5,046 nucleotides of DNA from Candidatus Methanoprimaticola hominis (GTDB taxonomy: Archaea > Thermoplasmatota > Thermoplasmata > Methanomassiliicoccales > Methanomethylophilaceae): assembly GCA_006954465.1 (NCBI GenBank), contig LVVU01000271.1:1-5046 (forward strand). Direction: 5' to 3'. Below, one piece after another: positions 1 to 5,046 of the stretch (position 1 is the stretch's first letter; every line of letters starts with the position of its first letter). A program made the translations under genes and the position numbers. The notes beneath the pieces were generated by a model that was not told where the DNA came from, did no database searches, and saw only the letters and a program-made list of their open reading frames with translations.

Positions 1-25
1 CCCTCTTGCAGATTAAGGGTGGAAA
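1..25 (+). repeat. Candidate left terminal inverted repeat of the ISL3 element
   Basis: Compared with the reverse complement of 1653-1677, 17 of 25 positions match without gaps, including ten in a row at the inner end (AGGGTGGAAA, 16-25) and scattered CT, TT and AGA matches outside it. The outermost two bases differ (CC against GG), and the window edge prevents checking further out. If real, the ATG at 26 abuts the repeat, which argues for the downstream start at 155. Confidence 0.5.
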
Positions 26-1513
26 ATGAAATACCAAATTCCTGGTTGGGAAGTGAATCCTGCAACGATTTTGACCTTTAAGAGGTACAACAAGACCATT
101 GAAAAGATGAAGAAGTGCGAGCCGAATCTCAGTTTGCTACAGGAGAATGGCCGCATGGCTGTAAACAGAATGAGAGTAGTTAACGGTAGTGCTGAACATG
201 AACACATAAGGACGCATCTGGACGGGATTCCAGCATCTGAGATCGAGAAGAAGCTCTGCGTCAGGAGCCCTTGGCATCTTGCCATGACGAGTTTCTACGA
301 TTATCCGCAGTCAGCGGATCCGGACGAGTCGAGGTTTCTCGGGGAAATCGTGTTCCATGTGGATGTGGAGCACGGGCTTCACCCCTGCCCCGTCTGCGGG
401 AACCTCTGCAAGGTCAAGGAATACGAGGTTCGAAAATACTATCACACAAGGACACTGGACTGCAAGACCGCCATAATCGCCAAGGTCCCTAAACTGTACT
501 GTCCGGCGGACGGTTATCCTCAGTTGCGCGTGCCGTGGGCACGCGCCAGATCACCATATACGCTCTTCTTCGAAAGGGCCGTGATAACAGAACTTCTGGA
601 GGAGCGTACAGTAAACTCCGTATCCAGAATGCTGGGGACAACTAACAGCATCGTAGGAACCATCGTGGAGTATCGGATCGGAGTCACCCTTCAACGGATG
701 GACCTCTCTCATGTCCACACGATCTACATCGACGAATCCTCTTGGAAGGTCGGCCATAAGTATGTCACTCTGGTCTATGATCAGTGTCGCAGACTGATCT
801 TCGCCTGTGAAGGGAAGGACAGCGGTACAGTGACCCTTCTGAAGGATTGGCTGATCCTTCACAAAGGTGATCCGGAGAAGATAACGAACGTCAGCTGCGA
901 CATGGGTCTGGCCTACCCAAAAGGGGTGAGGCTGAACTTCCCCAATGCCGTGATAACCTATGACAAATTCCACGTGATCAAATTGGTCACAGAAGCCTTC
1001 AACGAGGTATTGGACAGACAGAATCAGGAGGATCGGAACATCAAATGGTTCAGAAAGAGGGCGTTCCATTCGAGATCGCTCAGCGAGACCGACGAGAAAC
1101 GCCTGAACACCATCACAGATGATTACCGTGAGATCGGCCACAACTACCGCCTTCTGATGGTCATCTCGAAGATCTACGACTACGGGGACAAACAGATGGC
1201 CGATTTCTATTTCGATCTGTGGTATGAGGATGTGGGCAGATACGGAGCTCCGGAGATGAAACGTGCCGCTGATTCCCTGATGAATCGCAAGGAAGACATT
1301 CTCAGGTGGTATGACAGTCGCATCAACAACGGGATCGTCGAGGGGATGAACACGCAGTTCAAGCTTCTGATCAGACGCGCCAGAGGGTTCACCAACGTGA
1401 ACCACCTGATTGCGATGTCGTATCTCCTGTTCTCACAACTGCCGTTGTTCTATGATTCGCAGGAACTGGTGTGTCTGAATGTTGAGCCGAGCGAAAGCGA
1501 GGCGTCGTCGTGA
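26..1513 (+). CDS. ISL3-family DDE transposase
   Basis: Cut-and-paste type transposase that would bind the element's ends and catalyse strand transfer. The frame of 495 codons is open and ends in TGA. Around residues 75-110 a PW-containing segment typical of the family leads into an N-terminal zinc ribbon (C121-P-V-C124-G, then C159-P-A-D162-G). The usual family follow-on motif RVPWAR and FFERAV comes next. The RNase H-like core shows D236 (YIDESSW), D292 (SCDMGLAYPKG), the DKFHVIK motif at D313, and E439 in NGIVEGMN followed by the basic RRARGF helix, so the DDE triad is complete. The first ~60 residues extend beyond the usual family start. ATG 26 has only GGTGG three bases upstream, inside the putative left inverted repeat. 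ATG 155 (452 residues) has AGGAGA eight bases upstream and is an equally or more likely start. The second zinc knuckle has Asp where His or Cys is usual. Family call is very secure; the start is not. Confidence 0.93.
   Translation: MKYQIPGWEVNPATILTFKRYNKTIEKMKKCEPNLSLLQENGRMAVNRMRVVNGSAEHEHIRTHLDGIPASEIEKKLCVRSPWHLAMTSFYDYPQSADPDESRFLGEIVFHVDVEHGLHPCPVCGNLCKVKEYEVRKYYHTRTLDCKTAIIAKVPKLYCPADGYPQLRVPWARARSPYTLFFERAVITELLEERTVNSVSRMLGTTNSIVGTIVEYRIGVTLQRMDLSHVHTIYIDESSWKVGHKYVTLVYDQCRRLIFACEGKDSGTVTLLKDWLILHKGDPEKITNVSCDMGLAYPKGVRLNFPNAVITYDKFHVIKLVTEAFNEVLDRQNQEDRNIKWFRKRAFHSRSLSETDEKRLNTITDDYREIGHNYRLLMVISKIYDYGDKQMADFYFDLWYEDVGRYGAPEMKRAADSLMNRKEDILRWYDSRINNGIVEGMNTQFKLLIRRARGFTNVNHLIAMSYLLFSQLPLFYDSQELVCLNVEPSESEASS
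141..146 (+). promoter_or_regulatory. Shine-Dalgarno for alternative transposase start at 155
   Basis: AGGAGA lies eight bases before the in-frame ATG at 155 and complements the anti-Shine-Dalgarno 3' end of archaeal 16S rRNA. This is better placed than the GGTGG just three bases before ATG 26. Starting at 155 gives a 452-residue protein, closer to the usual ISL3 length, and leaves ~130 bp for an element end and promoter; a weak TATA-like CCTTTAA occurs around 75-82. Confidence 0.5.
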
Positions 1514-1519
1514 GTCAGA

Positions 1520-1543
1520 GAGGGGGCAGCCGGGCGCCCCCTC
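1520..1543 (+). terminator. Strong GC hairpin just after the transposase gene
   Basis: GAGGGGGC (1520-1527) pairs perfectly with GCCCCCTC (1536-1543) around an eight-base loop, starting six bases past the stop codon. No T-run follows, so it does not look like a bacterial intrinsic terminator or a typical archaeal oligo-T terminator. It may protect the 3' end of the transposase mRNA or hinder read-through. The hairpin itself is certain; its role is inference. Confidence 0.45.
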
Positions 1544-1550
1544 GAATGAC

Positions 1551-1588
1551 GAACGACCCCGGATGCGCAGCATCCGGCATCATCGTTC
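1551..1588 (+). repeat. Nested inverted repeat (two-tier hairpin)
   Basis: Inner arms CCGGATGC (1559-1566) and GCATCCGG (1570-1577) pair perfectly around a three-base GCA loop. Outer arms GAACGA (1551-1556) and TCGTTC (1583-1588) extend the stem across a 2/5-base internal loop. It lies within the 3' noncoding part of the insertion sequence, right after the previous hairpin. It could act in termination or mRNA stability, or as a subterminal protein-binding site; no function can be read directly. Confidence 0.5.
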
Positions 1589-1652
1589 AGAGGTCGTAAC
1601 GTTCAACAATTTCTCTGGTAGGGCATGATTCGTCGACAATCGATTCCCGTCC

Positions 1653-1677
1653 TTTCCACCCTACTTCTCAAATAGCC
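1653..1677 (-). repeat. Candidate right terminal inverted repeat of the ISL3 element
   Basis: Reverse-complement partner of 1-25, with the inner ten bases TTTCCACCCT (1653-1662) matching perfectly. Read from outside inward it starts GGCTATTTGAGA. It lies 140 bp after the transposase stop and 28 bp before the first rRNA TATA box, so the element would end almost at the promoter. Confidence 0.5.
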
Positions 1678-1705
1678 CGTCGTGGTCTTCACTCCATGAG
1701 TAATC

Positions 1706-1713
1706 CTTATATA
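1706..1713 (+). promoter_or_regulatory. TATA box of upstream 23S rRNA promoter (P1)
   Basis: CTTATATA is a good archaeal TATA element. TATA-binding protein and TFB would place initiation about 25 bases downstream, near 1735. The identical core CTTATATAC recurs 111 bp downstream. No other gene lies between it and the 23S rRNA, so it most likely drives that gene. It sits 28 bp after the proposed end of the insertion sequence. Confidence 0.7.
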
Positions 1714-1734
1714 CAAGTGCGATATGGAGGAGCC

Positions 1735-2003
1735 TGCGCGAAGTGAAATCGCGTGGCTGGCTTCACAGAGAGCCAGTCGAGAAAGAATCGCATTGATTCC
1801 CGCATTCGTCGGAAGTCTTATATACTTCCCTCGTCTACGCGGGTTTCACCGCAGTCGAGCAATCGACTGGATTCACAATCATGCACCCGGACAGAGATCC
1901 TGTTTCGGGGAAGAGGTGTAGGGCTCCGTTACTGGAGGATGAGAGCGGATCAAGCCCGATGACCACCATTCATACGAAACCTGGACGTGTGCTAGATCAT
2001 ACG
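1735..2003 (+). other. 5' leader (external transcribed spacer) of 23S pre-rRNA
   Basis: This stretch has no credible gene. It carries a run of local hairpins: 1737-1741 with 1749-1753 (CGCGA/TCGCG); 1757-1762 with 1771-1776 (CTGGCT/AGCCAG); 1785-1789 with 1795-1799; 1852-1858 with 1863-1869 (perfect seven-base-pair stem capped by a GCAA tetraloop of the GNRA type); and 1886-1894 with 1900-1909 (CCCG and ACAG pairing with CUGU and CGGG). The distal part, from 1934, forms the 5' strand of the long processing stem. A structured leader of this sort is usual before archaeal rRNA. The start depends on the predicted promoter position. Confidence 0.6.
1817..1824 (+). promoter_or_regulatory. TATA box of downstream 23S rRNA promoter (P2)
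   Basis: The second copy of CTTATATAC predicts initiation near 1848, immediately before the perfect hairpin at 1852-1869. Tandem promoters are common before archaeal rRNA genes. Since the leader from P1 would run through it, P2 could supply a second start giving a shorter leader. Confidence 0.65.
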
Positions 2004-2012
2004 CCAGCGGCG
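1934..2012 (+). promoter_or_regulatory. 5' strand of pre-23S processing stem with BHB-like motif
   Basis: Pairs with 4910-4965. From outside in: 1934-1944 pairs with 4955-4965 (11 perfect base pairs); 1971-1983 with 4939-4951 (one A-C mismatch); a four-position central helix 1984-1987 with 4932-4935 (G-U, A-U, C-G and one G-A mismatch); a three-base bulge UGU at 1988-1990; then 1991-2002 with 4920-4931, and 2004-2012 with 4910-4918 (helix H1 of the mature rRNA). Two three-base bulges on opposite strands, each 3' of a four-position helix, is the topology cut by the archaeal tRNA-splicing endonuclease. By analogy cleavage would fall between 1989 and 1990. The pairing is seen directly; the cleavage is inferred. 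Confidence 0.78.
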
Positions 2013-3135
2013 ATGCTACGCCGTATGGGGGATGGTTCGGCTAGAGCGCTGAAGAAGGTCGTGTCAAGCTGCGATATGCGTCGGGTAGGTGCAAGAAGCC
2101 TATGATCCGACGATTACCTAATGGGACTTCCTATTCTTCGGAATGATCAGTAATGATCGGGAACGCGGGGGATTGAAGCATCTTAGTACCCGCAGGAAAA
2201 GAAATCAACAGAGATACCGTTATTAAAGGCGATCGAACGCGGTATAGGGCAATCCGAATCCCTTCTGAAAGGAAAGGGAGGTGTGGAGTTACAGGCTCGT
2301 TTACACCTAAGTCCAAATACTCAAACTTGGCTGGAAAGCCAGGCCATAGAGGGTGATAGCCCCTTAGAGGAAGGTGGATATGGTGATTTTCGATGTTCTT
2401 GAGTAGTGTGCGTTGGATATCGCGCATGAATTTGGGAGGCATTCACTTCCAACCCTAAATACGTCTCTAGTCCGATAGTGCAGTAGTAGCGTGAGCGAAG
2501 ACTGAAAAGTACCCTTAACGGGAGGTCAAAAGACCTGAAACCATACGGTTAAAGATTTAAATAGCATCAAAGGGAAGAAGCCAATTATTGGTGGACCAGT
2601 GTTATTTTGTTCGTTTCGAAAAACGATCCAGGGAGTTCTGGTCATTGGCGAGGTTAACTATTCAATTAGGTAGCCGAAGGGAAACCGATTGCCCGCAGCT
2701 TTTTGCGAGGGGCAACGTGTGCTCGCGTGGAGTCAATGGTGCGGATACCCGAAGCCGGTCGATCTATGCCTGAGCAGGATGAAGCCTCTCGAAGGGGAGG
2801 TGGAGGTCCGAACCAGTTCTGATGTGCAAATCGTTTGGATGACTTGGGTATAGGGGTGAAAGGCCAATCTAGGCCGGAAATAGCTGGTTCCCCCCGAAAC
2901 TAGTCGCAGCTAGACCTCGATCGAGGTGGAATGTGAGGTAGAGCACCGATTGGGTGCTTAGGGGAAGAAATTCCTCGGCATCTTGTCAAACTCCGAACTT
3001 GCGTTCATCGTAGACGTCGGGTGTGAGGCCATCCGGGGTAAGCTTGGTGGCCATAAGGGAAACAACCCAGACTATAGTTAAGGTCCCTAAATTTCGGTCA
3101 AGTGTAATACGAAATGGTGTCGGCGGTCTAAAACA

Positions 3136-3193
3136 ACCGGGAGGTGGGCTTAGAAGCAGCCATCCTTCAAAGATAGCGTAACAGCTCACCGGT
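3136..3193 (+). other. GTPase-associated centre of 23S rRNA
   Basis: This 58-nucleotide domain is closed by ACCGG and CCGGT and has exactly the length of E. coli 1051-1108. It binds ribosomal protein L11 and the stalk and contacts translation factors. The positions equivalent to A1067 (3152) and A1095 (3180) are both A, so the thiostrepton-contact bases are of the sensitive type. Confidence 0.9.
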
Positions 3194-3392
3194 CTAGATC
3201 GTGGGCCCAGAAAATGGACGGGGCTAAACCGAGTACCGATACTATAGGATACTGCAAAGTAATTCGGTAGGGGGGCGTGGTGCATGGGCAGAAGCAGGGC
3301 TGTGAAGTCCTGTGGACCGTGTACCAACGAGGATCCTGGAGAGAGTAGCAGCAAAGCACGGTGAGAATCCGTGTCGCCGCAGGGGCAAGGGT

Positions 3393-3435
<43 letters not shown>

Positions 3436-3934
3436 TAACTCTTAATCGAAGTTATCGAATGGGAAACAGGTTAATATTCCTGTACCAGCAAGATCTTTGC
3501 CTATGTAGTCAGTTCGGGATAGTTGATGTACGCCAGTCAGCGTATCTAAGCGCCGAATCCGATGAAGAACCGTAATGGTGAGAAGTTGGAGAATGCGTGA
3601 TGGGGCGAGCGTAAGCTCGCTTTCGATAATTCCTGGATTCCGTGAAACCTGCATAGTTACAATCTTGTTGTTCGTACCAAGAACCGACACAGGTGTCCCT
3701 AGGTGAGTAGCCTAAGGCGTGTTAGCATAATCGTGGCGAGGGAACTCGGCAAATTAGCCCTGTAACTTCGGGAGAAGGGGTGCCAGCAGTGAGAGCTGCT
3801 GGTCGCAGTGACAAGAGAACACCGACTGTTTAATAAAAACATAGGTCTCTGCTAGTTCGAAAGGATGTGTATAGAGGCCGAAGCCTGCCCAGTGTCGGCA
3901 TCTGAAAATCTGTTACAACGGATCGAAGGACCGA

Positions 3935-3974
<40 letters not shown>

Positions 3975-4470
3975 ATACCTTGTCGCTTAATTGGCGACTT
4001 GCATGAAGGCTCAACGAGTGTTCTACTGTCCCCGCCATGACGCTAGTGAAATCAATCAGTCTGGTGCACAATCCAGACCCCTCCATCTGAAAGCGAAGAC
4101 CCCATGGAGTTTCACTGCAACCTGTTGTTGTTGTAAGAATTGGCATGTGTAGGGTAGGCGGGAGACGTTACCCAGGAAGGTGCGCTAGCATCTCTCCGAG
4201 TCACCGATGAAACACCGCCCTTGCAAGTTTTTACGACTCACCTCTCCGGAGGAACAGCTATAGGCAGGCAGTTCGGGTGGGGCGCCACGCCCTCAAAAAG
4301 ATAACAAGGGTGCCCAAAGGTTGGCTCAGGTAGGTCAGAAATCTACCGAAGAATGTAAGGGTATAAGCCAGCTTGACTCGGAACCAGACAATAGGGTTCG
4401 GAGATAGGAAACTAAGGCCTAACGAACCAATCAACCTCCTGAATGGGGGTGATTGATGTCAGAAAAATTA

Positions 4471-4540
4471 CCCTGGGGATAATTGAGTTGTCACGAGCAA
4501 GAGTTCACATCGACCTCGTGGCTTGCTACTTCGCTGTCGG
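4471..4540 (+). other. Peptidyl transferase centre segment of 23S rRNA (E. coli ~2440-2509)
   Basis: The segment runs from CCCTGGGGAT through the conserved ATCGACCTCGTGG helix to TTCGCTGTCGG. A2450 and A2451 (4481, 4482), G2502 (4533), U2504 (4535), G2505 and U2506 are conserved. The positions equivalent to 2452 and 2453 are T and T (4483, 4484), 2499 is T (4530) and 2503 is C (4534), instead of the common C, A, C and A. The flanking helix CACGAG (4492-4497) with CTCGTG (4515-4520) is intact. Confidence 0.85.
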
Positions 4541-4603
4541 CTCTCCCTATCCTGGTGGTGCAGCAGCTGCCAAGGGTGGGGTTGTTCGCCCATTAAAAGG
4601 GAT

Positions 4604-4637
<34 letters not shown>

Positions 4638-4684
4638 TGTTGCTTTTTGATGGAGGTGTTGGTACCTGATGAGAAGGACCCTTT

Positions 4685-4698
4685 AGTACGAGAGGAAC
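4685..4698 (+). other. Sarcin-ricin loop of 23S rRNA
   Basis: AGTACGAGAGGAAC contains the near-universal AGUACGAGAGGA sequence that binds elongation-factor GTPases (E. coli ~2654-2665). It is intact, which supports a functional gene. Confidence 0.95.
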
Positions 4699-4909
4699 AG
4701 GGGTTCGTCGCCTCTAGTTTATCAGTTGTCTGACAAGGCAAGCTGAGTAGCCACGCGGTAGTGGATAAGAGCTGAAGGCATCTAAGCTCGAAGCCATCTT
4801 AAAAAAGAGGTACCCATAGAACGCTCATAAATGATGAGTTCGATAGAAGCCGGATGTAAGTATCGAGGTTCGCCGAGATATTCAGTCCTGGCTAACTAAT
4901 GTTCTTTGA

Positions 4910-4965
4910 CGTCGCTGGGGTGTGGTCTAGCAGTTAAACAGGTTCCGTATGAAATCTCATCCTCC
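4910..4965 (+). promoter_or_regulatory. 3' strand of pre-23S processing stem with BHB-like motif
   Basis: Partner of 1934-2012. After helix H1 (4910-4918) and the inner helix (4920-4931) comes the central AGTT (4932-4935), a three-base AAA bulge (4936-4938), the outer helix (4939-4951), and a distal perfect 11-base-pair arm TCTCATCCTCC (4955-4965). Predicted endonuclease cleavage is between 4937 and 4938. If the ends are ligated, as shown for other archaea, a circular pre-23S of about 2948 nucleotides would form. Confidence 0.78.
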
Positions 4966-5046
4966 GAATTTCTTCATTCTTCCATTCCTTCAGATTATTC
5001 TGTCGTTTCATTATTCGATTCTTCTTCTCTTTTGCTTCAGATGGTT
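4966..5046 (+). terminator. Pyrimidine-rich oligo-T terminator region
   Basis: Downstream of the processing stem the + strand is strongly pyrimidine-rich, with repeated TTTC, TTC and TTCTTCTTCTC tracts and a TTTT near 5030. Archaeal RNA polymerase terminates at such T-rich stretches on the non-template strand without needing a hairpin. No single long T-run marks one stop point. No 5S rRNA or tRNA gene is visible before the window ends. Confidence 0.6.

Larger units (their letters stand above)
1..1677 (+). mobile_element. ISL3-family insertion sequence (candidate boundaries)
   Basis: An intact ISL3-type transposase is bracketed by candidate terminal inverted repeats at 1-25 and 1653-1677, giving an element of about 1.68 kb, within the size range of ISL3-family elements. 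Read inward, the right repeat begins GGCTATTTGAGA, which resembles the GGCTCTT-like ends I recall for this family. The left repeat runs to the window edge, so the true left end could lie at or slightly before position 1, and the expected 8-bp target duplication cannot be tested (the right flank would be CGTCGTGG at 1678-1685). The element contains one gene and about 140 bp of 3' noncoding DNA with two hairpins. The transposase assignment is firm; the exact boundaries are inference. Confidence 0.55.

Noticed and set aside
551..1405. 284-codon open frame on the minus strand opposite the transposase
   Set aside because: It is a shadow frame of the transposase codons; the protein shows no recognisable motif, while the opposite strand encodes a full ISL3 transposase with its catalytic triad.
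1957..1963. GATGA-containing stretch like box C of a C/D guide RNA
   Set aside because: No clear box D (CUGA) at suitable spacing or C'/D' pair is present, and the stretch lies in the loop between two arms of the processing stem.
1724..2105. Three overlapping short plus-strand frames (65-74 codons) between the promoter and the rRNA
   Set aside because: They lie in the leader and the start of the 23S gene, lack convincing ribosome binding sites and show no protein-like composition.
4900..4911. TGTTCTTTGACG resembles a bacterial boxA antitermination element
   Set aside because: It is the normal unpaired 3' segment of 23S rRNA just before helix H1, matching the position after ACTAAT in E. coli; the resemblance is probably coincidental.

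Overview
The window looks archaeal. Its main gene is a complete 23S rRNA with archaeal/eukaryal-type bases (G at the position equivalent to E. coli 2058). It is preceded by archaeal TATA boxes and enclosed in a long processing stem that carries a bulge-helix-bulge (BHB)-like motif, the substrate of the archaeal splicing endonuclease. No 16S gene lies in the ~490 bp between the upstream transposase and the 23S gene, and no 5S or tRNA gene is visible in the 128 bp after it. A solitary 23S transcription unit is known from Thermoplasmata (Thermoplasma, and as I recall Methanomassiliicoccales). That lineage, perhaps a moderate-GC gut-type member, is my best guess, but it is inference from layout and not a phylogenetic result.

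Layout. Positions 1-1677 look like an ISL3-family insertion sequence. An intact DDE transposase (26-1513, or from 155 with a better ribosome binding site) is flanked by candidate 25-bp imperfect terminal inverted repeats (1-25 and 1653-1677), and two strong hairpins (1520-1588) follow its stop codon. Only ~28 bp separate the proposed right end of the element from the first of two TATA boxes (1706-1713 and 1817-1824), which should drive the rRNA gene. A hairpin-rich leader (~1735-2003) leads into the 23S rRNA (~2004-4918). After the 3' strand of the processing stem (to 4965) comes a pyrimidine-rich, oligo-T-containing tail that fits archaeal termination.

How the parts work together. The rRNA unit is self-contained: tandem promoters, structured leader, BHB-type excision of pre-23S, and a T-rich terminator. 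The insertion sequence is an independent selfish element that has landed directly behind the rRNA promoter, apparently without disrupting the TATA boxes. The hairpins at its 3' end could limit read-through into the rRNA unit.

The observation most worth checking is in the 23S peptidyl transferase centre. Positions equivalent to E. coli C2452, A2453, C2499 and A2503 read U, U, U and C, in otherwise well-conserved surroundings. I see no novel multigene system here.
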